Assembly (NCBI RefSeq): GCF_947498005.1
Contig: NZ_CANMIW010000002.1
Location: forward strand, 372,001 to 436,000
Reading direction: 5' to 3'
DNA: 64,000 bases
From: an uncultured Winogradskyella sp.
GTDB taxonomy: Bacteria > Bacteroidota > Bacteroidia > Flavobacteriales > Flavobacteriaceae
A program made the translations under genes and the position numbers. The notes beneath the pieces are model-generated. The model was not told the DNA's origin. It worked only from the letters and a program-made list of their open reading frames with translations, and searched no databases. How positions within the stretch are numbered: position 1 is the first letter of the stretch; each line of letters begins with the position of its first letter. Below, piece by piece: positions 43,830-53,515 of the stretch.

Positions 43830-43837
43830 TAATTTTG
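43830..43837 (+). promoter_or_regulatory. -7 promoter element of the BtuF-like gene
   Basis: TAATTTTG fits TAnnTTTG and ends 10 bases before the ATG at 43848, so the leader would be only a few bases long. Confidence 0.5.
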
Positions 43838-43847
43838 ATATACTTTT

Positions 43848-44630
43848 ATGAATTACACAGACCAACTAAAAAGAGATATTAAACTTAATGGGACGCCAAA
43901 ACGAATCATTTCGTTAGTGCCTTCTCAAACGGAATTGCTTGTAGATTTGGGTTTAGAAGCTTCAATCGTTGGTGTTACTAAATTTTGTATTCATCCTAAA
44001 CATCTTAGAATTTCTAAAGCCGTAGTTGGTGGCACCAAACAAATTAATCTTAAAAAAATAAAAGATTTAAACCCAGATCTTATTCTCTGTAATAAAGAAG
44101 AAAACACAAAGGAAATAATTGAAGAATTGGAAGGGGTTGCGCCAATTCATATCAGTGATATTTTTAATCTAGAAGATTGTTTTGAGTTAATTAGAATGTA
44201 TGGCGAAATCTGTGGTGTAGAAACTAAGGCGTCAGAATTAACTACTACTATTCAAGCGGAACGAGTGGAATTTCAGCTTCATCAAAAAAATAACGAAGAA
44301 ATAAAAGTGGCTTACTTTATCTGGAAAAAGCCTTGGATGGTTGCGGCTTCAGATAATTTTATAAATATAATGCTGAGTGAAGCGGGTTTTACAAATGCCT
44401 TTAAAAATCAAAAACGCTATCCTGAAATTGAGTTAGATAATTCTAACTTAGCCGAAGCCGATATTATATTTTTATCCAGTGAACCTTTTCCTTTTAAGGA
44501 AGAACATGTTTTAGAGTTTATTCAGAAATTCCCAACTAAAAAAGTCAAAATTGTAGATGGCGAAATGTTTTCTTGGTATGGAAGTCGCTTGTTAAAGGCC
44601 TATGAGTATTTCAAAACACTAAATGTGTAG
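43848..44630 (+). CDS. BtuF-like helical-backbone binding protein without signal peptide
   Basis: 260 residues of the cobalamin/iron-type substrate-binding family: RIISLVPSQTELLVDLG, VGVTKFCIHP, VGGTKQINLKKIKDLNPDLIL, and a late W-rich WKKPWMVAASDNFI. There is no signal peptide or lipobox; the chain starts directly with a soluble sequence, and no in-frame upstream start is apparent. No permease or ATPase is adjacent. It may act in the cytoplasm, or as an orphan binding protein. Confidence 0.82.
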   Translation: MNYTDQLKRDIKLNGTPKRIISLVPSQTELLVDLGLEASIVGVTKFCIHPKHLRISKAVVGGTKQINLKKIKDLNPDLILCNKEENTKEIIEELEGVAPIHISDIFNLEDCFELIRMYGEICGVETKASELTTTIQAERVEFQLHQKNNEEIKVAYFIWKKPWMVAASDNFINIMLSEAGFTNAFKNQKRYPEIELDNSNLAEADIIFLSSEPFPFKEEHVLEFIQKFPTKKVKIVDGEMFSWYGSRLLKAYEYFKTLNV

Positions 44631-44634
44631 GTGC

Positions 44635-44667
44635 AAAAAAGTCGATACTTCTCTAAATACCGACTTT
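44635..44667. terminator. Terminator after the BtuF-like gene
   Basis: AAAAAAGTCG ... CGACTTT forms an imperfect stem (AGTCGATA with TACCGACT) between convergent genes. The T-run is better on the minus strand. Confidence 0.6.
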
Positions 44668-44785
44668 AAACTAACAATCTTAATCTAACTAAAGACCAAC
44701 TACTAACTCAATCTTTTGCACAGCAAAAATATTTGATTTATATGAGATGTATGTTAACCTAATATTAGCTAACGATTAAATGTAA

Positions 44786-45496
44786 TTAATCTTGTAATGC
44801 AAATACTTTTTGTAATAAATCTGTAGTACGAGAAGAAGCCTTGGTTCTAATTTCTTTCTCTTCAACAGCAATCATAGTATATACACCTTTAAGTGCTTCG
44901 TTAGTTACGTAATCTGTAAGATCAGGATTTACGTTGTTTGTTAATGGGATATTGTTGTATTTTGTAATAAGATTTGTCCAAATTTGATCTGCACCTACTT
45001 TACTAAATGAATTCTCAATAACTGGCTTAAATTTGTCGTAAAGCGCAGTTTCTGTTTTAGTTGTTAAGTAAGATGTAGCTGCATTGTCTTCACCTAACAA
45101 GATGTTTTTTGCATCATCGAAAGTCATTTCGCTAACTGCCGTTACAAAAATAGGAGTTGCTTCTTTTACTGCATCCTCTGCAGCTCTGTTAAGAACTTTT
45201 AAACCTTCGTCAGCAAGACTGCTTAATCCAATTTTACGTAAAGCAGAATCTACTTTTTGTAAATCATCAGGTAATACTATTTTTACTAATTCGTTTTTAA
45301 AGAATCCATCTTCTTGCGTTAATTTGGTAACTTGTTTGTCTATTCCTAGATCTAATGCTTCTTTTAATCCAGATGCAATATCAGTACTACTAAGTACGCC
45401 TCCAGATTGTGGTATTTGGTTTACAACTTCTTGTAATTCGTCACAAGAGTTAAAAAATAATGTAAAACAAAGGAATGCTGCTAATAATCGTTTCAT
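44786..45496 (-). CDS. DUF4197 lipoprotein
   Basis: 236 residues; signal peptide with lipobox (LFFNSC). The mature part is mainly helical and matches DUF4197: LSSTDIASGLKEALDLGI, NELVKIVLPDDLQKV, RAAEDAVKEATPIF and ALKGVYTMIAVEEKEIR. Family function is unknown. It is a single gene with its own promoter at 45519. Confidence 0.85.
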   Translation of the reverse strand: MKRLLAAFLCFTLFFNSCDELQEVVNQIPQSGGVLSSTDIASGLKEALDLGIDKQVTKLTQEDGFFKNELVKIVLPDDLQKVDSALRKIGLSSLADEGLKVLNRAAEDAVKEATPIFVTAVSEMTFDDAKNILLGEDNAATSYLTTKTETALYDKFKPVIENSFSKVGADQIWTNLITKYNNIPLTNNVNPDLTDYVTNEALKGVYTMIAVEEKEIRTKASSRTTDLLQKVFALQD

Positions 45497-45518
45497 GATA
45501 ATGTTTTTTTATTTTTTG

Positions 45519-45526
45519 CAAATATA
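45519..45526 (-). promoter_or_regulatory. -7 promoter element of the DUF4197 gene
   Basis: Minus-strand TATATTTG fits TAnnTTTG, 22 bases before the start at 45496. Confidence 0.55.
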
Positions 45527-45661
45527 TACTAAAGTAGAGCCTTTTAGGTTTAATTATTAACCAATAATTGTTAATAGTAATATTTTTAAAAGCCTATTTA
45601 ATTTTTCAAATTATTACTTTAGCATCATATTTGATTACAGTTAACAAAACTATCATATTTA

Positions 45662-46792
45662 ATGGAATTAATTAGAAACAGAATCCTTATTGTATTGTTA
45701 ATTTTTATCGGTTTTGGCAATGATGTTCAAAGCCAGATTAAAGTTTCAGAATTTTTACAGGAATCTAAGATTGCATCTGCAGAAAATAATAAGTTATATT
45801 TTGTCGATTTTTGGGCGACTTGGTGTGGACCTTGTATAACAGCAAAGGAGCATTTAGGCGTATTACAAAAGCAGTTTCCAGACGATTTATATATTGTTTC
45901 ATTAACTTCAGAGAACCCTTTAGTTGTAGAACGTTTTTTAAAAAAGAAGCCTGCTGACTTGGCAATAGCTATTGATTATAATAAAGAAACGTTCAAAAAT
46001 TATGAAGTTGCTGTATTGCCAGATGGCGTACTTTTTAATAGCCAAGGAAAAGTATTATGGCGAGGTGGCGCACCAGATTTGAAGAAGGAAGTTGTTTCTC
46101 GTTTTTTAAGACAGCAGTCTTCTAAATCATCATTAAACTCTTTTTTTAGTGTAGAAGTTATTGAAGAGGATATTGTTTCAGAATATGTGCCAAGTGAAGC
46201 GTTAGAGATAAAAGCACTAGATCATAAGGTAGATGAATTAGCAGTAGTAGATGCTAAAGATTATTTAAAATTAACAGGATCATTAAAGCAAATCGTGGGT
46301 TATCTCGCAAAAATTTATAAAAATCAGATTATCTTAGATGAGAGTCTTAATACTAATTACGAGGTTTATTTTAAAAAACCTTTGAATACAAATGAAAATT
46401 TGGCTGTTAAACTTGTTAATGAAATGAATCTCGGTGTTGTTAGAAAATACAATGAAGGTGAAGGGATTAGTTTTGTAGCAGATGCCTCAAAGTTTTGGGA
46501 TACCAAACAAATAGATTGGGGAAGTAATAATGCCAAATATTTGGTTGGTGATGCTCAAATAAAAGCAGATAATGTATCCTTAAGAGATGTGGCTTATCAA
46601 TTGGCTTACGTTTTAGATATGCCAATAATTGTACCAGAAGATAATTTGGTAAGCCTTTCTCTACATGATTGGGACTTTCATTATAAGTTCTTTCAGTTGA
46701 TGCAGTCTGATTTAGAAGATAACTTCGGTATCACTGCAGAAAAGAAAATAGTATCATATCCTGTTTATCATATACAAAAAAAAGCTCCTTAA
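45662..46792 (+). CDS. Thioredoxin-domain protein with C-terminal extension
   Basis: 376 residues with a signal peptide to about residue 24. The thioredoxin/TlpA domain (about 25-150) has WATWCGPC, and its cis-Pro is in AVLPDGVLF. A 220-residue C-terminal part has no motif I know; parts (YLKLTGSLKQIVGYLAKIY, NVSLRDVAYQLAYVLDMPIIV) resemble STN/secretin-like small domains. It is probably periplasmic thiol-disulfide chemistry. The terminator stem begins inside its last three codons. Confidence 0.78.
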   Translation: MELIRNRILIVLLIFIGFGNDVQSQIKVSEFLQESKIASAENNKLYFVDFWATWCGPCITAKEHLGVLQKQFPDDLYIVSLTSENPLVVERFLKKKPADLAIAIDYNKETFKNYEVAVLPDGVLFNSQGKVLWRGGAPDLKKEVVSRFLRQQSSKSSLNSFFSVEVIEEDIVSEYVPSEALEIKALDHKVDELAVVDAKDYLKLTGSLKQIVGYLAKIYKNQIILDESLNTNYEVYFKKPLNTNENLAVKLVNEMNLGVVRKYNEGEGISFVADASKFWDTKQIDWGSNNAKYLVGDAQIKADNVSLRDVAYQLAYVLDMPIIVPEDNLVSLSLHDWDFHYKFFQLMQSDLEDNFGITAEKKIVSYPVYHIQKKAP

Positions 46793-46807
46793 ATAAGGAG
46801 CTTTTTT
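46778..46807. terminator. Terminator overlapping the stop of the thioredoxin gene
   Basis: AAAAAAGCTCCTT / AAGGAGCTTTTTT, a 13-bp stem with a 4-base loop. The left arm contains the last codons, and the stop codon spans the stem-loop junction (46790-46792). It lies between convergent genes. Confidence 0.9.
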
Positions 46808-46829
46808 ATGCGGTTGTAATACGTAATTC

Positions 46830-47930
46830 TTAGTTACTGATAACTCTAAATTCTGTACGTCTGTTGTTTTGGTGTTGAGACTCAGAACAGTCAACGCCAT
46901 TAGAACATCTGTTTCTTAATTTAGTTTCTCCAAATCCTCTTGCAGTTAATCTGCTTCTAGAGATACCTTTAGATACTAAATAGTTTACTACAGAATTAGC
47001 TCTTTGTTGAGATAAAGATTGGTTAAAATCATCGTTACCTCTAGAATCTGTATGAGACATAATTTCAATACTTACGTTAGAATCAGTTAAGATTGGTAAT
47101 AAAGTACTATCAATTGTCTTTTTAGAAGCTCCTGTTAATCTTGCACTACCTAATTCGTAATAAACTGGTAATACATTAGGATCTAATAATTCACATTCAA
47201 CTTCTTCCCAAGTAGTAATTCCACCTTTTTTGTCTAATACTGTTCTCGTTACAGTTTGGTACTGTGCAGCAATTGTATTCGTAGTAGTAGAAGCTGGCGT
47301 GTCAATAACTCTTTTCTTAATAGTAGTGTACTCAGCAGGAATATCAATTTCATCCATTCTTGCAGGTGTTTTGATAACACGTTTTTTGTAAGATGTCGTT
47401 TGTTCAGCTACAGGTACAGAGTTTGTACTAGCGTCTGAAGATAATGTTGTAAATCCAACATCTCTAGATTGTGCAGGATACTCAACGAAACAAGCAGCAA
47501 CACAATCATCTTTATTTACAGAAGGACAATCTTCTAATATTTTGTATTCCCATCCTGAAGTTTGAGGGTAAACTTCAAATGTTCTAGAATCGTTACCAAA
47601 AGAAGCTGGTACAACTTTTAAGTCTGTACGGCTTTCTTGTTTAACGTAAGGTACTTCTACTGTTTCGTAAGTCGCAGGTACGTAAACAAACTTTTTAGAA
47701 GCTTCTTTTACTAATACGCTTTCTTCTACAGTTTTGTATGTTGCAGGTACAACTTTCAAAGTTGTGTAAGCAGGATACGTTTGTATTGTTTCTTCTACTT
47801 CTTTAAAAGAATCTTTAGTGATACATTTTACGTAACATTTTCCTGGTTCTGGATTGGTTGGTAAACCTTGTGCTTGTGAGAAGCCAATTCCGGCTATAAA
47901 ACACACCAATAATAATAGCTTTTGTTTCAT
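46830..47930 (-). CDS. OmpA-family outer-membrane protein with PAxYxTV repeats
   Basis: 366 residues; signal peptide to about residue 20. The middle (about 50-235) contains several short repeats such as VVPATYKTVEE, YVPATYETVEV and IPAEYTTIKK. The C-terminal OmpA domain (about 255-366) binds peptidoglycan: LPVYYELGSARLT, IEIMSHTDSRGNDDFNQSLS, RANSVVNYLVSKGI, RGFGE, NRRTEFRV. It links the outer membrane to the wall. Strong, independent expression is likely. The 280-base region before it contains no clear gene. Confidence 0.88.
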   Translation of the reverse strand: MKQKLLLLVCFIAGIGFSQAQGLPTNPEPGKCYVKCITKDSFKEVEETIQTYPAYTTLKVVPATYKTVEESVLVKEASKKFVYVPATYETVEVPYVKQESRTDLKVVPASFGNDSRTFEVYPQTSGWEYKILEDCPSVNKDDCVAACFVEYPAQSRDVGFTTLSSDASTNSVPVAEQTTSYKKRVIKTPARMDEIDIPAEYTTIKKRVIDTPASTTTNTIAAQYQTVTRTVLDKKGGITTWEEVECELLDPNVLPVYYELGSARLTGASKKTIDSTLLPILTDSNVSIEIMSHTDSRGNDDFNQSLSQQRANSVVNYLVSKGISRSRLTARGFGETKLRNRCSNGVDCSESQHQNNRRTEFRVISN

Positions 47931-48210
47931 GGATAAAATAATTAAATTAGTTAATAGATAACATTTTGTTCAACAAGAAAAATATTTCCTTGCATATTAT
48001 TAGATACAATAATATAAGAATGGTCACATTAACTTTTAGTTAGGATACCTGCTAATGAATAAAGTATTGCTTTTTGGAAGATTTGATTGTGAATAATCAA
48101 TAAAGGGTGTGGCAATATATGAAATAATTCAAATTTTTAACATAAAAAATACGAATTATTTATATTATTAAGATTTGTTGCTGAAACTAATTCAGTTTTT
48201 AGGAAAATAT

Positions 48211-49065
48211 TTAAGAGAAAATAACCGTCTTATTATTAAAAACCATCACTTTTCTATTCGCATGAAGTTTAATAGCATTAGACAATACTATTTTTTCTAA
48301 GTCGCGTCCTTTGGCAATTAAATCTTTAATAGAATGTGTGTGAGAAACATGTGCAACATCTTGTTCAATTATAGGTCCTGCGTCTAGCTCTTCTGTAATA
48401 TAATGACTCGTTGCTCCAATAATTTTTACACCACGCTTGTAAGCAGAATGATATGGTTTTGCGCCAACAAAAGCAGGTAAGAAAGAATGATGAATATTAA
48501 TGATTTTATTAGGATATTTATCAATTAAAGTTTCAGAGACAATTTGCATATAACGCGCTAAAACTATGAAGTCAATATTATTGGCTTCTAAAAGTTTTAA
48601 TTGCTGTTGTTCGGCTTCTTGTTTTGTGCTTTTTGTAACAGGAACATGATAAAATGGAATATTAAAACTATCTGCAATAGGTTTTAAATCCATATGATTA
48701 CTTAATATAAAAGGAATTTCAAGGAATAATTCTCCAGAGTTATAACGGCCAAGAATATCATATAAACAATGGTCGTATTTTGATACAAATAAAGCCATTT
48801 TTGGTTTCTTCTCCGCAGCATAAATACGCCATTTTAGCTTAAATTTATCAACTAAAGTGCTTCTAAATAATTCTTTAAAAGCTTCAATAGAAAATGAATC
48901 AGATAAAAACTCACATTCTAATCGCATAAAAAAGATGTTTTGCTCTCTATCTACATGCTGATCTATGTAAACAATATTACCATCGTTTGAAGCCATAAAA
49001 TTGGTCACCGAAGCGATAATATTAGACTGATCTTCGCAATTAATAAGTAAGGTTATTTTCTGCAT
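48211..49065 (-). CDS. purU: Formyltetrahydrofolate deformylase
   Basis: Hydrolyses 10-formyl-THF to formate and THF. 284 residues: N-terminal ACT domain (LLINCEDQSNIIASVTNFM, 1-85) and a formyltransferase domain with IINIHHSFLPAFVGAKPYHSA (catalytic Asn/His region) and TSHYITEELDAGPIIEQD (Asp). The length and ACT domain separate it from PurN. No riboswitch is seen upstream. Confidence 0.92.
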   Translation of the reverse strand: MQKITLLINCEDQSNIIASVTNFMASNDGNIVYIDQHVDREQNIFFMRLECEFLSDSFSIEAFKELFRSTLVDKFKLKWRIYAAEKKPKMALFVSKYDHCLYDILGRYNSGELFLEIPFILSNHMDLKPIADSFNIPFYHVPVTKSTKQEAEQQQLKLLEANNIDFIVLARYMQIVSETLIDKYPNKIINIHHSFLPAFVGAKPYHSAYKRGVKIIGATSHYITEELDAGPIIEQDVAHVSHTHSIKDLIAKGRDLEKIVLSNAIKLHANRKVMVFNNKTVIFS

Positions 49066-49210
49066 AAAATTAAACTTGAATGAGCTGATAAAAGTAATTA
49101 AAAATGTAAGCGATACAGACTTTCTTTAAGTTTTAGATATTTGTTGATTATTGCTGTAATTTTTTGAATAATCCGTAAATTGCAAGCCTAAAACAGATTA
49201 TTTTTTAAGA

Positions 49211-52200
49211 ATGATACAAGCTATACCATATAAGCCAAAATATAAAGTAAGAATAGTTACTGCTGCTTCTTTATTTGATGGACACGATGCATCTATAAAT
49301 ATAATGCGTCGTATTATTCAATCTACAGGTGTTGAAGTCATCCATTTAGGGCATGATAGAAGTGTAGATGAGGTTGTAAATACAGCTATTCAAGAAGATG
49401 CTAATGCTATTTGTTTAACCTCTTATCAAGGTGGTCATAACGAGTATTTTAAATATATGTACGATCTTTTAAAGGAAAGAGGTGCAGAACATATTAAAAT
49501 TTTTGGAGGTGGAGGAGGTGTGATTCTACCTTCTGAAATTAAAGAATTGATGGATTACGGAATCGCTAGAATTTACTCTCCAGATGATGGTCGTGCGATG
49601 GGTTTACAGGGCATGATTAACGATTTGGTAGAACAATCCGACTTTGCGATTGGAGATACTTTAAATGACGAATTAGAAATACTTCCAACTAAAAACCCAA
49701 AAGCAATTGCTAGAGTGATTTCTTCTGCCGAAAACTTTCCAGAAGTTGCAAAAGACACTTTAGATAAAATTCATATTAAAAATAAAGATTCTAGAACTCC
49801 AGTTTTAGGAATTACAGGAACTGGAGGCGCAGGAAAATCTAGTTTAGTAGATGAATTAGTTCGTCGTTTTTTAATAGATTTTCCAGAAAAAACAATTGGT
49901 TTAGTATCTGTAGATCCTTCTAAACGTAAAACTGGAGGTGCACTTTTAGGTGATCGTATTCGTATGAATGCTATTAATTCTCCAAGAGTTTATATGCGTA
50001 GTTTGGCAACACGTCAATCTAACTTAGCATTATCTAAATATGTTAATGAAGCGGTTGAGGTTTTAAAAGCTGCAGAATATGATTTAATTATCCTAGAAAC
50101 GTCAGGAATTGGACAGTCTGATACTGAAATTATTGAGCATTCTGATGTTTCACTTTATGTTATGACACCAGAATTTGGTGCTGCAACACAATTAGAAAAA
50201 ATCGATATGCTAGATTTTGCAGATCTAGTTGCCATTAATAAATTTGATAAACGTGGTTCTTTAGATGCCTTACGCGATGTAAAAAAACAATACATGCGTA
50301 ATAACAATCTTTGGGATACACCTCAAGAAGAATTGCCTGTTTACGGTACAATTGCATCACAATTTAACGATCCAGGAATGAATACGCTTTACAAAGCCAT
50401 CATGGATAAGTTGGTTGAAAAAGCAGATTCTGACTTAAAATCTACTTTCCATATTTCGGATGAAATGAGTGAAAAGATTTTTGTAATTCCTCCAAGTAGA
50501 ACACGTTATTTATCTGAAATTGCTGAAAATAACCGTGCTTATGATAAAACAGCTAACACACAAGTTGAAGTTGCACAGAAATTGTACGGAATTTACAAAA
50601 CTATTTGTTCCGTAATGGATGTCACATCGAGTACAGTCGAGATATCTCTTATTGGCAAGCAAGGACTAGATCAAGACGAGATCCTGAAACAAGTTCAGGA
50701 TGACAATAGGACCTTTATAAAACTCCTTATAGCTGAATTCGACCGTGTAAAATTAAACTTAGATCCTTACAACTGGGAAGTTATTACTGGTTGGGACGAA
50801 AAAGTAAATAAATATAAAAATCCAATCTATAGCTTTAAAGTAAGAGATAAAGAGATTAAAATTGAAACACATTCTGAGTCGCTTTCTCACTTACAAATTC
50901 CAAGAGTAGCTTTACCAAAATACCAAGCTTGGGGCGATTTATTGCGTTGGACATTACAAGAAAACGTACCAGGAGAATTCCCATATACTTCAGGATTATA
51001 TCCTTTTAAACGAACAGGAGAAGATCCAGCACGTATGTTTGCAGGAGAAGGTGGGCCAGAACGTACCAACAGACGTTTTCACTATGTGAGTGCAGGTTTA
51101 CCAGCAAAACGTTTATCCACCGCTTTTGATAGTGTAACACTTTATGGTAACGATCCAGATTTACGTCCAGATATCTACGGAAAAATAGGTAATGCAGGAG
51201 TTAGTATTTGCTGTTTAGACGATGCTAAAAAACTATATTCTGGTTTCGATTTAGCAAACGTTATGACATCGGTAAGTATGACCATTAATGGACCAGCACC
51301 AATGTTGTTAGGTTTCTTTATGAATGCTGCCATAGATCAACAATGTGAATTTTACATTAAAGAGAATGGTCTTGAAGACGACGTCGAAGCAAAAATTGCA
51401 AAACTTTATAAGGATAAAGAACGTCCTACTTATAATGGTGATTTACCAGAAGGAAACAATGGTTTAGGTCTAATGTTATTGGGTGTTACAGGAGATCAAG
51501 TATTACCAGCAGATGTGTATGCAGAGATTAAAAAGAATACCATTGCGCAAGTAAGAGGAACGGTTCAAGCAGATATTTTAAAAGAAGATCAAGCACAAAA
51601 TACTTGTATTTTCTCTACCGAATTCGCACTTCGATTAATGGGAGATGTACAAGAATATTTTATCGAGAATAATGTACGTAATTTTTATTCGGTGTCTATC
51701 TCTGGATATCATATTGCAGAAGCAGGCGCTAACCCAATTACACAGTTAGCATTGACGTTATCTAATGGTTTCACTTACGTGGAATATTATTTAAGTCGTG
51801 GTATGGACATCAATAAATTTGGACCAAACTTATCGTTCTTTTTCTCAAACGGAATCGATCCAGAATACGCAGTAATTGGTCGTGTAGCACGTAAAATTTG
51901 GGCCAAAGCCATGAAGAATAAGTATGGTGCAAATGCAAGAGCGCAAATGTTGAAATATCATATTCAGACGTCTGGACGTAGTTTACACGCTCAAGAAATT
52001 GACTTTAACGATATACGTACAACGCTTCAAGCTTTATACGCTATTTACGATAATTGTAACTCATTACACACTAATGCGTACGATGAAGCTATTACAACGC
52101 CAACAGAAGAATCGGTAAGACGTGCTATGGCAATTCAATTAATTATCAATAAAGAGTTAGGATTAAATAAAAACGAAAATCCAATTCAAGGTTCTTTTAT

Positions 52201-52648
52201 TATTGAAGAATTAACCGATTTAGTTGAAGAAGCCGTATTACAAGAATTTGACAGAATTACAGAACGTGGTGGTGTTTTAGGAGCTATGGAAACGATGTAC
52301 CAACGTAGTAAAATACAAGAAGAGAGTTTGTATTATGAAACCTTAAAGCACAACGGGAAGTTCCCAATTGTAGGTGTAAATACATTTTTAAGTTCTAAAG
52401 GTTCTCCCACAGTAATTCCTGCGGAAGTCATTAGAGCAACAGAAGAAGAAAAGCAATTTCAGATTAAAACTTTAGAGAATTTACATAAAGCAAATGATAC
52501 TAAAGCGATGCTTAAAGACTTACAAAACAAAGCCGTTAATAACGAAAATATTTTTGAAGCCTTAATGGATGTTTGTAAAGTATGTAGTTTAGGAGAAATA
52601 ACCTCAGCGTTGTTTGAAGTAGGTGGTCAGTATCGTCGTAATATGTAA
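49211..52648 (+). CDS. icmF: IcmF-type fused isobutyryl-CoA mutase (B12 domain, GTPase chaperone, mutase domain)
   Basis: 1145 residues. The B12-binding domain (about 1-145) has the lower-ligand motif DGHDASI and GGHNEYF / [10 protein letters not shown] MeaB-like G domain follows (about 190-420) with Walker [10 protein letters not shown] (about 200) and NKFD. The mutase TIM barrel follows (about 560 onward; [45 protein letters not shown]). It carries out adenosylcobalamin-dependent carbon-skeleton rearrangement of acyl-CoAs with a built-in GTPase. The linker at residues 471-500 is encoded by DNA that matches two dispersed repeat families, in frame (see findings). Confidence 0.94.
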   Translation: MIQAIPYKPKYKVRIVTAASLFDGHDASINIMRRIIQSTGVEVIHLGHDRSVDEVVNTAIQEDANAICLTSYQGGHNEYFKYMYDLLKERGAEHIKIFGGGGGVILPSEIKELMDYGIARIYSPDDGRAMGLQGMINDLVEQSDFAIGDTLNDELEILPTKNPKAIARVISSAENFPEVAKDTLDKIHIKNKDSRTPVLGITGTGGAGKSSLVDELVRRFLIDFPEKTIGLVSVDPSKRKTGGALLGDRIRMNAINSPRVYMRSLATRQSNLALSKYVNEAVEVLKAAEYDLIILETSGIGQSDTEIIEHSDVSLYVMTPEFGAATQLEKIDMLDFADLVAINKFDKRGSLDALRDVKKQYMRNNNLWDTPQEELPVYGTIASQFNDPGMNTLYKAIMDKLVEKADSDLKSTFHISDEMSEKIFVIPPSRTRYLSEIAENNRAYDKTANTQVEVAQKLYGIYKTICSVMDVTSSTVEISLIGKQGLDQDEILKQVQDDNRTFIKLLIAEFDRVKLNLDPYNWEVITGWDEKVNKYKNPIYSFKVRDKEIKIETHSESLSHLQIPRVALPKYQAWGDLLRWTLQENVPGEFPYTSGLYPFKRTGEDPARMFAGEGGPERTNRRFHYVSAGLPAKRLSTAFDSVTLYGNDPDLRPDIYGKIGNAGVSICCLDDAKKLYSGFDLANVMTSVSMTINGPAPMLLGFFMNAAIDQQCEFYIKENGLEDDVEAKIAKLYKDKERPTYNGDLPEGNNGLGLMLLGVTGDQVLPADVYAEIKKNTIAQVRGTVQADILKEDQAQNTCIFSTEFALRLMGDVQEYFIENNVRNFYSVSISGYHIAEAGANPITQLALTLSNGFTYVEYYLSRGMDINKFGPNLSFFFSNGIDPEYAVIGRVARKIWAKAMKNKYGANARAQMLKYHIQTSGRSLHAQEIDFNDIRTTLQALYAIYDNCNSLHTNAYDEAITTPTEESVRRAMAIQLIINKELGLNKNENPIQGSFIIEELTDLVEEAVLQEFDRITERGGVLGAMETMYQRSKIQEESLYYETLKHNGKFPIVGVNTFLSSKGSPTVIPAEVIRATEEEKQFQIKTLENLHKANDTKAMLKDLQNKAVNNENIFEALMDVCKVCSLGEITSALFEVGGQYRRNM
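50621..50705. repeat. icmF: Two dispersed repeats inside the icmF coding sequence
   Basis: 50621-50648 (GTCACATCGAGTACAGTCGA...) is a TCGA/TCGA palindromic unit. 50679-50705 (AGATCCTGAAACAAGTTCAG...GATGACA) is a copy of the 27-base unit found at 21783-21809. They are separated by 30 bases and the icmF frame stays open through both. Confidence 0.72.
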
Positions 52649-52690
52649 GTAGAGAACTCAGTTTTCTTTTTTCTAAAAATGATGCGAATC

Positions 52691-52720
52691 ACTTATACTG
52701 AGCGCAATCGAAGTATCTTT
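52691..52720. repeat. TCGA-type dispersed repeat after icmF
   Basis: ACTGAGCGCAATCGAAGT belongs to the same palindromic family as 50621-50648. It lies in the gap between icmF and its terminator. Confidence 0.55.
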
Positions 52721-52747
52721 TGAAGAACTTTAAATATAATTATAACC

Positions 52748-52779
52748 AAAAGCGTTTCATTTTTAGAAACGCTTTTTTT
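52748..52779 (+). terminator. Terminator between icmF and osmC
   Basis: AAAAGCGTTTC / GAAACGCTTTT, an 11-bp stem with a 7-base loop followed by Ts, ending 18 bases before the next ATG. Confidence 0.9.
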
Positions 52780-52796
52780 ACTTTCAATAAAAAGTT

Positions 52797-53270
52797 ATGT
52801 CAATAAAACACACGTTTAAAGCGCAAGTCAATTGGACTATTAATGAAGGCGGAAGTACGAGTAATCCAAGAACCTTTAGCCGAAATCATGAGGTTTTAAT
52901 TGCCAATAAAACGTCGGCATTACAAGTGTCTGCAGCAAAACCCTTTAGAGGCGATGACGCGTTATACAATCCAGAAGATTTATTATTGTCGGCTTTAGTT
53001 TCATGCCATATGATGTCTTATTTATATGTGTGTGCACAACATAATATTGAAGTTTTAAGCTACACTGATAGCGCAGAAGGTGATTTAGAAGTGGTAGCAA
53101 ATGGAAGTGGAAGTTTTAAATGTGTGCGATTAAAACCAGTGGTAACTATCAAAGATTCTGACCAAAAAGATTTAGCATTACGTCTTCATGCTAAAGCCAA
53201 TGCACTTTGTTTTATAGCTAATTCTTGTAATTTTCCTATTTCGCATGAAGCCACTATTGTTGTGGAATAA
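52797..53270 (+). CDS. OsmC/Ohr-family peroxiredoxin-like protein
   Basis: 157 residues with the OsmC fold: a beta-rich N-terminus with FKAQVNWTINEGG and AAKPFRGDDALYNPEDLLLSALVSCHMMSYL (first Cys about 71), then a second Cys cluster NALCFIANSCNFP (about 143-148). These proteins reduce organic hydroperoxides through a Cys pair. It stands upstream of the Cys-rich peptide and ECF sigma factor, which suggests a shared theme of thiol or peroxide stress. Confidence 0.88.
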   Translation: MSIKHTFKAQVNWTINEGGSTSNPRTFSRNHEVLIANKTSALQVSAAKPFRGDDALYNPEDLLLSALVSCHMMSYLYVCAQHNIEVLSYTDSAEGDLEVVANGSGSFKCVRLKPVVTIKDSDQKDLALRLHAKANALCFIANSCNFPISHEATIVVE

Positions 53271-53299
53271 TTCACATTGAAAAAAATAATCCTATTGTT

Positions 53300-53326
53300 T
53301 TGCATCTTTTCTGAAACATTCTCGTC
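53300..53326 (+). promoter_or_regulatory. Candidate ECF-type promoter of the Cys-rich peptide
   Basis: TTGCATC at 53300-53306 and CGTC at 53323-53326, 16 bases apart, resemble the -35 TGCAAC-like and -10 CGTC boxes used by many ECF sigma factors. The ATG at 53355 follows 28 bases later. No TAnnTTTG is present here. The matched sigma factor could be the one encoded just downstream. Confidence 0.4.
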
Positions 53327-53354
53327 TATTATATGAACATTAAAATCATATATC

Positions 53355-53456
53355 ATGAAAAATATAGAATGTAATTGCAACTGCGATGGTTGCTCAAAAG
53401 GAAATTGCAACAATTGCACATGTGATAACTGTACATGTACCAATTGTAACTGTTAA
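53355..53456 (+). CDS. 33-residue Cys-rich metallothionein-like peptide
   Basis: ORF from ATG at 53355 to TAA at 53454-53456. It starts MKNIECNCNCDGCSKGNC; the remainder alternates CT, CDN and CTN units. Eleven of 33 residues are Cys, arranged as CxC, CxxC and CxCxxC motifs, with many Asn and Thr and no hydrophobic core. This density is that of metallothioneins and other metal-thiolate peptides. It is flanked by a putative ECF promoter and followed by a hairpin before the sigma factor gene. Metal (Zn, Cu, Cd) binding is an inference; no family name is claimed. Confidence 0.7.
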   Translation: MKNIECNCNCDGCSKGNCNNCTCDNCTCTNCNC

Positions 53457-53463
53457 ATTACTG

Positions 53464-53505
53464 TTAGTTCGGATACGATATTTTGTGTCCGAACTAATTT
53501 TATTT
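53464..53505 (+). terminator. Hairpin terminator or attenuator between the Cys-rich peptide and the sigma factor
   Basis: TTAGTTCGGATAC pairs with GTGTCCGAACTAA (one G-U) around an 8-base loop and is followed by TTTTATTT. It lies 8 bases after the peptide stop and 10 bases before the sigma factor ATG, so it would give a short abundant mRNA for the peptide and limited read-through. Confidence 0.8.
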
Positions 53506-53515
53506 ACTTTAGAAT

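Noticed and set aside
53311-53326. GAAAC (53313-53317) plus CGTC as an ECF -35/-10 pair
   Set aside because: They are only 5 bases apart; TTGCATC at 53300 gives the proper 16-base spacing instead.
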